DNA of 64,000 nt from CAVQCA01 sp963710815 (GTDB lineage Bacteria; Pseudomonadota; Gammaproteobacteria; UBA9214), in contig CAVQCA010000059.1 in assembly GCA_963710815.1 (NCBI GenBank), positions 16,461-80,460 of the forward strand, given 5' to 3'. Position 1 is the stretch's first letter, and each line of letters begins with the position of its first letter. A program made the translations under genes and the position numbers. Below are positions 8,495-17,208 of the stretch, piece after piece. A model generated the notes under the pieces. It was not told where the DNA came from and searched no databases. It worked only from the letters and a program-made list of their open reading frames with translations.

Positions 8495-8662
8495 CAAGGC
8501 AGAATGGAACTGGTTCTTATATAGACCAACTGCTTGTTGATCGATGTCACCGGCCTATGGTATAGCCATTGAGGCTGTTCTGCACCGTCTGTCTATTCGC
8601 GGTAAGCGGTCGTGGCCAGCCCGACGCCGGGGGGGCGAGATGGGGTAAACAGGGGTGATAGT

Positions 8663-10249
8663 GTGCCACAAGACCAGAAGACCCTGATCCGCGCACTACA
8701 GGACCCTGCGTCTTATGACCACCCTGTCGGTGATATCAGCCTGGTCGAGACGCATATCTCGTGGGTAATTCTGACCGGCAGTATCGCCTACAAGATCAAG
8801 AAAGCCGTTAAATTCGGGTTTCTCGATTTCTCCACGCTGGAGAAGCGCCATTTCTACTGCGAGGAAGAGCTGCGGCTGAACCGGCGGTTTGCGCCGGATC
8901 TCTATCTCGATGTCATCGAAGTGACGGGCCAGGTGGAGCGACCCGTGTTACAGGATGGAGGGCAACCGATAGAGTACGCCGTCAGGATGCGACAGTTTGC
9001 CCAGCAGGCCCTGTTAAGCCGCATGGCGGCGGATCACGCACTGACCACGGGACACATCGATGAAATTACCGAACTGGTCTCGGTTATCCATGGCCGGGCG
9101 GCCGTTGCGGGCATCGACGAACCCTACGGTCGGCCCGGGGATATTCATCACTGGGTCATGGAGAATTTTGAATACATCAGGCCGGTGCCGGAAGGCGTCT
9201 TGCAGCGGCAGCAGGTCGATCGCCTGGAACAGTGGTGCGAAAGGGAGTTTCGGGATAGACAGGGCATAATCAATGCCCGCAAGGACAAGGGCTTCGTCCG
9301 TGAATGCCATGGCGATCTGCATCTGGGAAATATGGTGCTGGTCGATGGCCGCATCACGCCCTTCGATTGTATCGAGTTCAATCCCGGTCTTCGCTGGATC
9401 GACGTCATGAGTGAAACCGCATTCCTGGTGATGGACCTGCAGGACCGTGGATATCCGGATCTGGCATACCGTTTCCTGAATGGCTATCTTCAGAAAAGCG
9501 GTGATTACGCCGGTGTCAGGATACTGCGCTACTACCTGGTTTACCGTGCGCTGGTTCGCGCCAAGGTCGCTGCCTTGCAGTTGCGGCAGGCGGTTGCAGC
9601 GAGCGGGGAGGCGAAAACCGCATGGGACGAATATGCCTCCTATGTGAAACTCTCCCGGTACTATGCCGGTTCATCCAGCCCCGCTCTGATTATTACCCAT
9701 GGCGTCTCGGGTACGGGCAAGTCCTGGTATGCCCGACGGCTGGCCGTCAGTCAGCGTGCGATCCAGATCCGCTCCGATGTGGAGCGCAAGCGCCTGTACG
9801 GTTATCCAATGAATGCGGATACCGGATCCGGAATACGGACAGGGATTTACTCCGCGGAAGCTGGCATGAAAACCTACGCGCGGCTCGCCGAACTGGCCAC
9901 GTACGTGATTGAAGGCGGCTTCACCGCCGTCGTCGACGCGGCCTTCCTCAAGTATGCCGAACGCGATCGTTTCCGCGGGCTGGCCGCGCGACTCGGCGTG
10001 TCGTTCGTGCTGTTGAGTTTTACCGCGGATGAGAACACGCTCCGCGACAGGATCCGCGTACGGCAGGCCGCTGGCACCGATCCGTCCGAGGCCGGTATGG
10101 AAGTCCTGCAAGCCCAGCTCCGGTCACAGGAGCCGCTTCTGTCCGATGAGCGGGAGTATGCCATCATGGTCGAGGCGTCCGAAAACCCGCCGATTGCCGA
10201 TATCATCAACCGGGTGGTGGCAAGAATGAACCCGGCGGCGGCCGGGTAA
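8663..10249 (+). CDS. Aminoglycoside-phosphotransferase-like / P-loop kinase fusion protein
   Basis: A 528-residue two-domain cytosolic protein. The N-terminal part (to about residue 330) has an APH/choline-kinase-like fold, with the catalytic segment CHGDLHLGNMVLVDGRITPFD followed by IEFNPGLRWIDV. The C-terminal part is a zeta-toxin/AAA-type kinase with Walker A GVSGTGKSWYARRL and IRSDVERKRLYG. This architecture is widespread in proteobacteria and usually annotated as an AAA-family ATPase or gluconate-kinase-like protein of unknown substrate. GTG 8663 is preferred (begins MPQDQKTLIRALQDP); an upstream GTG at 8612 is in frame, so the start is uncertain. Neighbour: a divergent CBS protein. Confidence 0.85.
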   Translation: MPQDQKTLIRALQDPASYDHPVGDISLVETHISWVILTGSIAYKIKKAVKFGFLDFSTLEKRHFYCEEELRLNRRFAPDLYLDVIEVTGQVERPVLQDGGQPIEYAVRMRQFAQQALLSRMAADHALTTGHIDEITELVSVIHGRAAVAGIDEPYGRPGDIHHWVMENFEYIRPVPEGVLQRQQVDRLEQWCEREFRDRQGIINARKDKGFVRECHGDLHLGNMVLVDGRITPFDCIEFNPGLRWIDVMSETAFLVMDLQDRGYPDLAYRFLNGYLQKSGDYAGVRILRYYLVYRALVRAKVAALQLRQAVAASGEAKTAWDEYASYVKLSRYYAGSSSPALIITHGVSGTGKSWYARRLAVSQRAIQIRSDVERKRLYGYPMNADTGSGIRTGIYSAEAGMKTYARLAELATYVIEGGFTAVVDAAFLKYAERDRFRGLAARLGVSFVLLSFTADENTLRDRIRVRQAAGTDPSEAGMEVLQAQLRSQEPLLSDEREYAIMVEASENPPIADIINRVVARMNPAAAG

Positions 10250-10268
10250 CCAGCGCCGCGGTTTTTTT
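10232..10268 (+). terminator. Probable rho-independent terminator
   Basis: GCGGCG and its complement CGCCGC flank the stop codon of the upstream gene and are followed by GG and seven T at 10260-10268. The loop is long, so moderate support. Confidence 0.4.
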
Positions 10269-10350
10269 ACCGGAATAGCCGTCCGGTTTCACTGGTCAGG
10301 GACATCCGCAGGGGCCGATACAATTATGTCGAGGATGCGGCACGCACGCT

Positions 10351-11538
10351 ATGTACTGGCTTTCATTCAAGAAAAAGCATGAAGCACCGGTGACCGGTCT
10401 GGTGTTGCCGGGCGGCGGTGCGCGCAGTGCGTATCAGGCGGGGGTATTGAAGGCCATCGCCGATATCCTGCCCAGGGAAGCCAGTAATCCGTTCCAGGTA
10501 ATCTGTGGTGCATCATCCGGCGCCTTGAACGCCGTGCTGCTGGCAAGCAGCGCATTTCAATTCAGGGAAGGCGTACGACGACTCAACGGCATCTGGGAGA
10601 ACTTCCATGTCGACAAGGTTTTCAGGACCGATGCCTGGACAGCGGTGAAAAGCGGTGCCCGCTGGGCCGTGACTTTCGGCAGCGCAGGACTGGTGAAGGG
10701 GCAGCCAAAATCGGTCCTCGATAACAGTCCGTTGCGGGAAATGCTGGAAAGGCACATCAGGTTTGCGCGCATACAGCAGGCCATAGAGAGAGGTGAGCTG
10801 CGAGCCGTATCGGTCACTGCCTCCGGGTATACAAGCGGTATGTCGGTGACATTTTACCAGGGCATCCCGGGCCTGGTTCCGTGGAAGCGGACACGCCGGC
10901 TGGGAAGGCCGGAGGAGCTGACGCTGGATCATTTGATGGCGTCAGCCGCCATACCGTGGCTGTTCCCCGCGGTAAAGCTGCATGGTGAATATTTCGGTGA
11001 CGGCTCCATGCGCCAGACCGCGCCCCTGAGCCCCGCCCTGCACATGGGAGCAAACCGGCTGCTGGTGATCGGCGCCAGGAGTCACGGGCCTGACTCCGTG
11101 CCGCCTGACCGCGTTGTCGTGCCGTATCCGTCATTTGGACAGATCGCCGGCTATATCTTCGACAATCTGTTCATGGACAGCCTGGATGCCGATATAGAAC
11201 GCATGCGGCGCATCAACCACACCATCGCGGAAACGAAAGACAAACGGGTCGAGTTCGCGGATACGTCCCTGCGCCAGATCGAATACCTGATGATTGCACC
11301 CAGTCGGGACGTGCGTGATATCGTGGAGCGCTACGTCGGAAATTTCCCGCTTTCCGTGCGCATCCTGCTCATGGGGGTCGGCGCGCTCGCGCGTGAAGGC
11401 CTTCCGCTGATGAGTTATCTGATGTTCGATGCACCGTATTGCAAGGAGCTCATCGAACTCGGTTACCAGGATGCCATGGCGGCGCGTGACCAGATATTGC
11501 ACCTGCTGGGCCATGAGGAGATGAACGCACCGGATTGA
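10351..11538 (+). CDS. Patatin-like phospholipase
   Basis: Acyl hydrolase of the patatin/RssA type, 395 residues. The oxyanion loop PGGGARSAYQAGV is at about 20-32. The nucleophile elbow GASSG puts Ser55 in the catalytic position. The dyad partner is Asp in YFGDGSMRQ (near residue 214), where the usual DGG/A is DGS. There is no signal peptide, so a cytoplasmic or peripheral membrane enzyme acting on phospholipids is likely. Length matches bacterial patatins with an extra C-terminal region of unknown role. It converges on the HerA-like gene (45 nt apart). Confidence 0.92.
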   Translation: MYWLSFKKKHEAPVTGLVLPGGGARSAYQAGVLKAIADILPREASNPFQVICGASSGALNAVLLASSAFQFREGVRRLNGIWENFHVDKVFRTDAWTAVKSGARWAVTFGSAGLVKGQPKSVLDNSPLREMLERHIRFARIQQAIERGELRAVSVTASGYTSGMSVTFYQGIPGLVPWKRTRRLGRPEELTLDHLMASAAIPWLFPAVKLHGEYFGDGSMRQTAPLSPALHMGANRLLVIGARSHGPDSVPPDRVVVPYPSFGQIAGYIFDNLFMDSLDADIERMRRINHTIAETKDKRVEFADTSLRQIEYLMIAPSRDVRDIVERYVGNFPLSVRILLMGVGALAREGLPLMSYLMFDAPYCKELIELGYQDAMAARDQILHLLGHEEMNAPD

Positions 11539-11583
11539 TACCGGCGAACCGTTACCGGTGACGCCGGCAGGCAATCGGATTTC

Positions 11584-13263
11584 TCAGGACTTCAGGCGGT
11601 CCTGATGCCGCCAGCGATCCACAATGTCATCCACGTCCAGATCTTTCAGCCCCGTGATCCACTGATTGTAAAAATCGACATCGGCGCTGTTCGGTTCCGG
11701 ACTGGGTTTGAAAAACTGCAGACGTGTGGGTAGTGGTACGGCCTGCCCCATGGCAAGTGCCTCGCCGCGGCCCAGCGACGAGAGTACCTCGATGAGATCA
11801 CGCTCGGACTCCGGTACCAGATTGCGTACATAAGCCTGGTCATCCGGGTTGGTCAGGCGCAGACAGATGAAGGTGTTGCACTGTGCCAGCACGGTTTCTG
11901 ACAGTTCGTTCGGTCGCTGGCTGACCACGGCCAGCCCGACGCCATACTTGCGGCCTTCGCGCGCGATGCGCTGCATCGATTGCCGGGTTCCCTCATAGCG
12001 CGGGTCGTTATCGCGCGGTATATAGGCGTGGGCCTCCTCGCAGACGAGCAGAATCGGGAAGTCGCGGTAATGCGGATTCCAGTAGTTGAATTCAAAGGCG
12101 AGCCGGCCGATCTGGGATGTGACCGTCGGCCTGACATCAAAGGGCACGGTGCTGATATCGATGACCGTAATCTGGCGTTTGGGATCGCCAAGGCCGACAA
12201 AATCACGCAGCAGTCCGCCCAGTGAATCAGACGAGTTGCGGTGTTGGGGCCTGAGCATGAAGTTGTAACGCACGTCATTCATGCGGCTTTGCAGTCGCAT
12301 GAGAAACTGGTCGAACTGTCCCGCGAGCGGCCCTTTTTCCTTGCCGAAATTGGTGGTCATCTTGTTCGCTTCTTCAAAATAGCCGTAGAGCGTATCAAGC
12401 GAAAAATAAACCGGTGAGTCCACGGTCAGGTGGCTGATGCCAAGGTCCTTGTTGGATTTGTTGCGCAGGTCATGCACGCTGTCGCGCAGGAACGCAATCT
12501 GCGTCGAGGCGTTGTCATCGCTGCGGTCGATCAGCAGGTCAACCAGCTCCGAGAAGGTCATGAGCCAGTAGGGCATTTCCAGATCGCGTGCATCGATATG
12601 GCGCACGACGTTCTCATCGAAGGCGTAGTGCTGCTTTCCTTCGTGATCCTTCCAGGCATATTCACCGTGCAGATCGAGCAGGATGATGTGTGCATTGGGC
12701 ATTGCCTTGACCGCGCGCTGGATTAGATTGGCGACAGTCCATGACTTGCCGGCGCCTGACTGCCCGAGAATGGCAAAATGCCTGCCGAACAGGGTCGCCG
12801 GGTCAAAGCATACGTCCAGTGAGGAGTGGCTGGAGAGGTTTCCGAGGCTGTAACCCTTGCTGCGGAACTTCACGAAGATGGATTTGATGTCATCTTCACT
12901 GACGGCGTGTACTTCCGCCCCCGCCACGGGATAGTTCTTTACGCCGTTCTCGAAAATTCCTCCACTGTTGATCTCGCCGAGCGGTATCAGCTTGATGGTG
13001 CGCTGCTTGACATTACGGCGTCCCGGGAGGTTGTTTGACGGCTCCACGATGTCCTGCTCGGCCATCTCGGTTACCACGGCGAGGATGCGTATACCTTTCT
13101 GGGTAATAGCCAGATAGGAACCCGGTTGCCCAACCGGTATGCGTTCGCCGCTGGACATCGCCCTCGGGGGATTCCCCTCGCTGTCTTCGTTCAGTGTCAC
13201 GCTGAGGAGGCCAGGACGCACTGCCGTGACCTGACCCACCAGGGTATTCATGTATGTTGTCAT
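11584..13263 (-). CDS. HerA-like ATP-binding protein (DUF87)
   Basis: A 559-residue FtsK/HerA-type hexameric ATPase. It has an N-terminal HAS-barrel-like beta domain (about 5-120), Walker A GQSGAGKSWT near residue 167, Walker B LLVCEEAHAYIP, a SQIGRLAFEFNYW region and an arginine-finger stretch (SQRPNELSETVLAQCNTFICL). The family pumps DNA, with NurA in repair or with effector nucleases in defence. No NurA, SIR2 or DUF4297 partner is adjacent: the flanks are patatin (convergent) and an apparently empty 490-bp region. The ATG at 13263 has AGGA at suitable spacing; the codon at 13272 lies directly on the ribosome site. Confidence 0.88.
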   Translation of the reverse strand: MTTYMNTLVGQVTAVRPGLLSVTLNEDSEGNPPRAMSSGERIPVGQPGSYLAITQKGIRILAVVTEMAEQDIVEPSNNLPGRRNVKQRTIKLIPLGEINSGGIFENGVKNYPVAGAEVHAVSEDDIKSIFVKFRSKGYSLGNLSSHSSLDVCFDPATLFGRHFAILGQSGAGKSWTVANLIQRAVKAMPNAHIILLDLHGEYAWKDHEGKQHYAFDENVVRHIDARDLEMPYWLMTFSELVDLLIDRSDDNASTQIAFLRDSVHDLRNKSNKDLGISHLTVDSPVYFSLDTLYGYFEEANKMTTNFGKEKGPLAGQFDQFLMRLQSRMNDVRYNFMLRPQHRNSSDSLGGLLRDFVGLGDPKRQITVIDISTVPFDVRPTVTSQIGRLAFEFNYWNPHYRDFPILLVCEEAHAYIPRDNDPRYEGTRQSMQRIAREGRKYGVGLAVVSQRPNELSETVLAQCNTFICLRLTNPDDQAYVRNLVPESERDLIEVLSSLGRGEALAMGQAVPLPTRLQFFKPSPEPNSADVDFYNQWITGLKDLDVDDIVDRWRHQDRLKS

Positions 13264-13753
13264 TACCGCCATCCTTTTGGCCGTGAGAGATTCATGTAAT
13301 CCGCAGGTTGTATCAGTTTGTCCATTCTATAATTCCTGCAGCCCATCCGGGAAACATGGAATGGGCGCGGGTGTGACTGTAAGCCAAGCCAGATTTGACC
13401 ACTGTAACGGCGGATCGACGCGATGATTTAGCTGCCGGCATGGCTGCCCATGGTGTACTTCCGGGAGAGATGTGTCGGGCGAACCCTGACGATGCGGAGA
13501 GGCGCCAAAATATCCGCTTTGATGCGCCAGGAATTCGTCGTGTGCGGACGGCCCCGTATCCAGGGAAAACCGGCCGATGTGTCCGTGCTTTTCCCGCGGA
13601 TGAATTGGTTTACCGGTCAGGTACCGGATGAACGCGGCGATGGCATGTACGGGCGCGTTATCAGGGTGTCTCTGGCAGGCGTTGTCGCTGGCGTCGGAAC
13701 GGGATGACCGATGCCCTGCCGTGGTTCTTGCGGCAGGGCATCGGTCACGAGCT
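13264..13753. other. Intergenic region, no gene recognised
   Basis: About 490 bases between herA-like and mlaC-like genes. Short open frames exist on both strands but none resembles a protein. A strong hairpin lies at 13705-13747. Confidence 0.5.
13705..13747 (-). terminator. Hairpin terminator of the MlaC-like gene
   Basis: TGACCGATGCCCTGCCG at 13705 pairs with CGGCAGGGCATCGGTCA ending near 13747: a 17-bp perfect stem with a loop of about 9 nt, just past the stop codon at 13754. There is no clear T run. Confidence 0.6.
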
Positions 13754-14407
13754 TCAGTTGTAATAGCGCGGATCCCGGGTACCGCTGTAGCGGTACATGT
13801 TTCTGAACTGGTCGCGATAGTAGATAACAGCGCTGTTGCCGTCGGCCTTGACATCAAAGATCTTCCAGCCGTCGCTGCTCTTGTAAAACCGGAAATCAAG
13901 CTTTATAGGATATCCGGTGGGTTGCATGATCCATGCGCTGACCGTAGTTTCATCCTTTCTATGGCCGCGGGGCGTGAAGTAGCGTATCGACTGGCTGGAA
14001 TAGGTTGTCAGTTTCTGGGCCAGAGTGGTCAGGAAGGACGTGGTGATCGTCTCCTGCATCTCCTGGCGTTGTGCATTGTTCATTTCACGCCATGCCGGTC
14101 CGGCAGCCCAGCGGGTCATGTAGGCAAAATCAAAGTACGGGGCGATTTCCTTTTCCAGATAAGCCATTGCCTGGGCGCGATTCTGTGCTCCGCCGCCGCG
14201 GATAAATGCGGTCAGCTTGGTGACGCCTTCCTTGAGTATGGCTGCCGGAGTGCCGGCTTCGGCCTGAGGCTCCGGGTTGCGATACTCACCGCCATAGGGC
14301 CCGCCATATGGTGTGTAGGGTGAATAGTATGTATAGGGTGCTGCAGAAGCGGATAGGGAAATGGAAGTCAGCAGAATCAGGAGGAGGGCAATAACCTTAT
14401 CGTTCAT
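13754..14407 (-). CDS. MlaC/Ttg2D-family periplasmic phospholipid-binding protein with Pro/Tyr/Gly N-terminal linker
   Basis: 217 residues. A signal peptide (about 1-22, ending SASA) is followed by a low-complexity segment (PYTYYSPYTPYGGPYGGEY, about 23-42) and then the MlaC domain: AYLEKEIAPYFDFAYMTRWAAG, MQETITTSFLTTLAQKL and YKSSDGWKIFDVKADGNSAV. MlaC proteins shuttle phospholipid between outer and inner membranes. None of the other mla genes is adjacent. The Pro/Tyr/Gly linker is unusual for MlaC and resembles the low-complexity sequence of the sulfur-globule-like protein encoded just upstream at 14559-14936. The ATG at 14407 gives the signal peptide directly; an upstream ATG at 14452 is less likely. 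Confidence 0.85.
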   Translation of the reverse strand: MNDKVIALLLILLTSISLSASAAPYTYYSPYTPYGGPYGGEYRNPEPQAEAGTPAAILKEGVTKLTAFIRGGGAQNRAQAMAYLEKEIAPYFDFAYMTRWAAGPAWREMNNAQRQEMQETITTSFLTTLAQKLTTYSSQSIRYFTPRGHRKDETTVSAWIMQPTGYPIKLDFRFYKSSDGWKIFDVKADGNSAVIYYRDQFRNMYRYSGTRDPRYYN

Positions 14408-14558
14408 GTAGGCCTCTGTGTATATGCGGTGGTTGATAGCTATAAATGACAACAGGCCAGATATCCGCTGGCCTGCCTGAGTCCGCTTTATACATCAGAT
14501 GAATTTTATATACCAGCATGGGCACATCCCTGTGCGCACGCCGGTAATCGGTCTGGTG

Positions 14559-14936
14559 TTATTCGCTGCTCTTGGTAGCGGGAGCGGCTGGAGTCGCGGC
14601 AACCGGTGGTGCGTAGCCATAAGGAGCACCCCAGGCGCCCGGATAACCGCCATAACCATAGGGGCCACCCCAACCGTAGTACGGATAGTCATAGCCATAC
14701 CCATAGCCTCGGCCATACCCGTGGCCATAGCCGTGACCGCCAGCGCTCATGCTTATGCTGAAGTCACCCCAGCCATCACCCCAGCCATCGAATGGGCCCC
14801 AGTCGTTGCCCCAACCGTTGCCCCATCCGCCCGGACCGCCCCACGGGCCCCCCCACCAGGCGTTGGCGGAGGTCATCGGGAGAGCCGCAAGGCTGGCAAT
14901 GAAAGCTACTGCAATGGAAGTTTTCACTGTTTTCAT
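14559..14936 (-). CDS. Sulfur-globule-protein-like Gly/Tyr/Trp-rich secreted protein
   Basis: 125 residues. A signal peptide (about 1-26, ending SANA) is followed immediately by WWGGPWGGPGGWGNGW and then tandem GYGHGYGRGYGYGYDYPYYG blocks, closing with an APPVAATPAAPATK tail. Composition, the post-cleavage WWGGPWG start and the Ala/Pro tail match the SgpA/SgpB envelope proteins that coat periplasmic sulfur globules in Chromatiaceae (known family features). Similar low-complexity sequence occurs in unrelated Gly-rich proteins, so the assignment is strong but not certain. It implies sulfide or thiosulfate oxidation through stored sulfur. An FNR-like box lies about 90 nt upstream. Confidence 0.75.
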   Translation of the reverse strand: MKTVKTSIAVAFIASLAALPMTSANAWWGGPWGGPGGWGNGWGNDWGPFDGWGDGWGDFSISMSAGGHGYGHGYGRGYGYGYDYPYYGWGGPYGYGGYPGAWGAPYGYAPPVAATPAAPATKSSE

Positions 14937-15021
14937 GATGTATGCACTCCTGATCTGGATAAACGAGGTATGTCTCGGATGCAGACGCTACCTATCCTGA
15001 GGGAAGTGCCGGTTGAATATA

Positions 15022-15035
15022 TTGATCTGAGTCAA
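15022..15035. promoter_or_regulatory. FNR-like box between sulfur-globule and cytochrome genes
   Basis: TTGAT-CTGA-GTCAA matches TTGAT-N4-ATCAA at 9 of 10 positions. It lies 86 nt before the start of the minus-strand sulfur-globule-like gene and about 150 nt before the plus-strand diheme cytochrome gene. Confidence 0.5.
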
Positions 15036-15183
15036 GAATGAAACAGTTCATTAATATATTATTAACAAGAAATATTCACGCTTGGTCCTGTAGCATCTTG
15101 ACTAGCCCACAACCAGCGCTCATAAAAATAGCATACGGTCAGGTTTTCTGGCGGGGCCTGTACAGAATGCGGGTATACACAAT

Positions 15184-16218
15184 ATGAAAATGATTCTAGT
15201 AGTTTTATTTTTGTTTTGTGGTGGCCTGGCTCAGGCCGCTCCCGACGGTGGGCAGCTATACGCCGCACACTGCGCCGTCTGTCATGGCGACAAGGGGACG
15301 GGAGGTGTAGGCGTTCCCCTGGCATTGCCATCATTCCTTGGGAGCATTGATGACTCCTTTCTGCGCAAGACCATCCGCCATGGACGACCCGGCCGTGTGA
15401 TGCCGGCCTTTCCGGCGCTGAGTGACGCGCAAGTGGATGCCCTGGTCAGTTTTATCCGGGGCTGGTCAGGAAAGCCGGAGCCCGGGTATTCCGATGAGTC
15501 GGTCAAGGGAAACCCGGTACATGGCAGAGAGCTCTATGTTGCCCATTGCGCGAAGTGCCATGGCCTGGATGGCAAGGGAGGCAAGGGTACGGGCGTGACC
15601 TTCTCTCGCCGGCGAGATTTGCCGATCATCGCACCCGCCCTGAACAATCCCGGTTTTCTGGCGGCCGCATCCGATGAGATGATCAGGCATACCCTGATGT
15701 ACGGTCGCGAGGGCACCCCCATGCGATCCTTCCTCTCGCAGGGTCTGTCCGGGAAAGACATCGATGATCTGGTCAGCTATGTCCGGTCTTTCAGCGGCAA
15801 TCCGGCCGACACCGGGCATGCCGCCATACCGGGGTCGCCGGTACTCGTGGTGGAGTCACCCTATACACTCGAGGAAACGGTCGAGAACCTCAAGCAATCC
15901 ATCATCAGTCAGAATTTTCGGCTGATCAGGACGGATTACCTGGAGCATGGTCTGGCCAAGGAAGGCAAGGAAAACAAGCGGCAGGTTGTGCTGCACTTCT
16001 GTAATTTCAAGTTTCTGTACGATGCGCTTGCCATTGACCCACGTGTGGGAATGTTTCTTCCCTGCCGGGTTACGGTTATCGAGGTGGGCGGCAAGGTGCG
16101 CGTGATGGCCGTTAATCCGCTCTATCTGAGTCACCTGTTCAATAACGATGAACTGGATGATGCCTGCAAGCGGATGACTGCCGTGTATCGTGCGATCCTC
16201 GAGGATGCCACGCTGTGA
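15184..16218 (+). CDS. Diheme cytochrome c fused to a DUF302 domain
   Basis: A 344-residue periplasmic protein: signal peptide (about 1-18, LAQAA), first cytochrome c domain with CAVCH at 30-34, second with CAKCH at 122-126, each with a distal Met candidate (RVMPAFPALS; GTPMRSFLSQ), then a DUF302 domain from about residue 225 to the end (YTLEETVENLKQSIISQNF ... VGMFLPCRVTVIEVGGKVRV). DUF302 proteins are small, often secreted and of unknown role, and occur in many sulfur oxidisers. Covalent fusion to two heme domains suggests the DUF302 module takes part in redox chemistry. The stop overlaps the start of a second DUF302 gene, so the two are translationally coupled. Confidence 0.88.
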   Translation: MKMILVVLFLFCGGLAQAAPDGGQLYAAHCAVCHGDKGTGGVGVPLALPSFLGSIDDSFLRKTIRHGRPGRVMPAFPALSDAQVDALVSFIRGWSGKPEPGYSDESVKGNPVHGRELYVAHCAKCHGLDGKGGKGTGVTFSRRRDLPIIAPALNNPGFLAAASDEMIRHTLMYGREGTPMRSFLSQGLSGKDIDDLVSYVRSFSGNPADTGHAAIPGSPVLVVESPYTLEETVENLKQSIISQNFRLIRTDYLEHGLAKEGKENKRQVVLHFCNFKFLYDALAIDPRVGMFLPCRVTVIEVGGKVRVMAVNPLYLSHLFNNDELDDACKRMTAVYRAILEDATL

Positions 16219-16676
16219 AGCCTGTGCGAAATCACGTTATCCTGCTGGCCCTGCTGCTATGCCAGTTCGCGACTGCGGCAAATGCCGAGGACATTCTCAT
16301 GGCGCGCTCGATACAGCCGTTTCCAGAGACCATGCTTGCGCTGCAGGAATCCCTCCGTGAGCATGGTTACACAGTCTCGCGGGTTCAGCGCGTGGATATC
16401 GGGCTCACCGGCATGGGATACAAGACGGACAAATACCGGATTGTGTTCTACGGCAGGATCGGCGAGGTAAGGGAAATCGGCAGCAAGGCTCCCCGGATGA
16501 TTCCCTATCTGCCGCTGAAGATTTCCATCTTTGCCGAGCACGGCCAGACCATTCTGGTTGCTACTAACCCCAGGCTGTACACCGCCATTGCAGGGGATGC
16601 GGTGGATCCGGCAATTTTCGAGCGATGGGAAAGCGACCTGCGTTCCGTATTCCAGGAGGTGAGCCTGGCCAGGTGA
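16215..16676 (+). CDS. Secreted DUF302 protein
   Basis: 153 residues, GTG start overlapping the previous stop by 4 nt. A signal peptide (about 1-24, ATAANA) precedes a DUF302 domain: PFPETMLALQESLREHGYTV, then KYRIVFYGR and PLKISIFAEHGQTILVATNP. The function is unknown. The coupled upstream gene carries the same domain fused to cytochromes, so this protein is probably a partner or paralogue in the same periplasmic complex. The stop is followed by a convergent gene on the other strand. Confidence 0.85.
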   Translation: MKPVRNHVILLALLLCQFATAANAEDILMARSIQPFPETMLALQESLREHGYTVSRVQRVDIGLTGMGYKTDKYRIVFYGRIGEVREIGSKAPRMIPYLPLKISIFAEHGQTILVATNPRLYTAIAGDAVDPAIFERWESDLRSVFQEVSLAR

Positions 16677-16754
16677 TGACCGCCACTTCCACGCGTTCAA
16701 TCACGAATGCGCCGGCAACAAACAGCCGGTTGTCTCCTTTGACCGGTCCGGTGT

Positions 16755-17132
16755 TCAGGCCGTGTTCTTGCGCGATTCTTCCCGCAAGCGGTCGAACTCA
16801 TTCATGTTCGGACAGAACTCGCGCGCACTGGCGGGGTCCCTGTAGTCATCCTCGAGATAGGAATCGCAGGCTACCGAGGCATCGCATTCCCGGCAGTCGT
16901 TGATCCGGTTTTTGATTGTGGACGCAGGAAATTTTTGCATATAGTCACGCAGGTTGATGTTGAGGCTGCGTAACATCCTGCCAAGCCGGCTGTTGCGCAG
17001 GCGCATCGCAAGTTCTTCACGTTTCGATTGCAGGGCGCAATAGTTGTGGACCCGCTGACAGGTGAAATAGGCGCCGCCGATGATGATGGTCATTACCGCA
17101 CCGGCAACGAGCAACAGAATGAGTAATTCCAT
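16755..17132 (-). CDS. DUF6455-like membrane-anchored cysteine-rich protein
   Basis: 125 residues. One N-terminal membrane helix (about 3-24, LLILLLVAGAVMTIIIGGAY) is followed by a soluble part with a conserved cysteine pattern: CRECDASVACDSYL near residues 80-92 and FCPNMNEFDRL near the end. The C-x2-C ... C-x3-YL ... FCPN arrangement is the DUF6455 signature; the family has no known function, and the cysteines could hold metal or a cluster. An FNR-like box sits about 70 nt upstream. It shares the region with tpm on the same strand, 72 nt upstream. Confidence 0.75.
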   Translation of the reverse strand: MELLILLLVAGAVMTIIIGGAYFTCQRVHNYCALQSKREELAMRLRNSRLGRMLRSLNINLRDYMQKFPASTIKNRINDCRECDASVACDSYLEDDYRDPASAREFCPNMNEFDRLREESRKNTA

Positions 17133-17194
17133 GGGGTTTCACCTTGCTATGGCTATGATTAGCTTAATTGTCCCGCCGTCCTGACGACGTCGAC

Positions 17195-17208
17195 TTGATC
17201 CTGGTCAA
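17195..17208 (-). promoter_or_regulatory. FNR-like box upstream of the DUF6455-like gene
   Basis: TTGAT-CCTG-GTCAA, one mismatch to the FNR consensus. It overlaps the end of tpm and is centred about 69 nt before the start codon at 17132. Confidence 0.45.

Noticed and set aside
8537..8550. FNR box TTGAT-CGAT-GTCAC
   Set aside because: Two mismatches in the second half-site; too weak to list.
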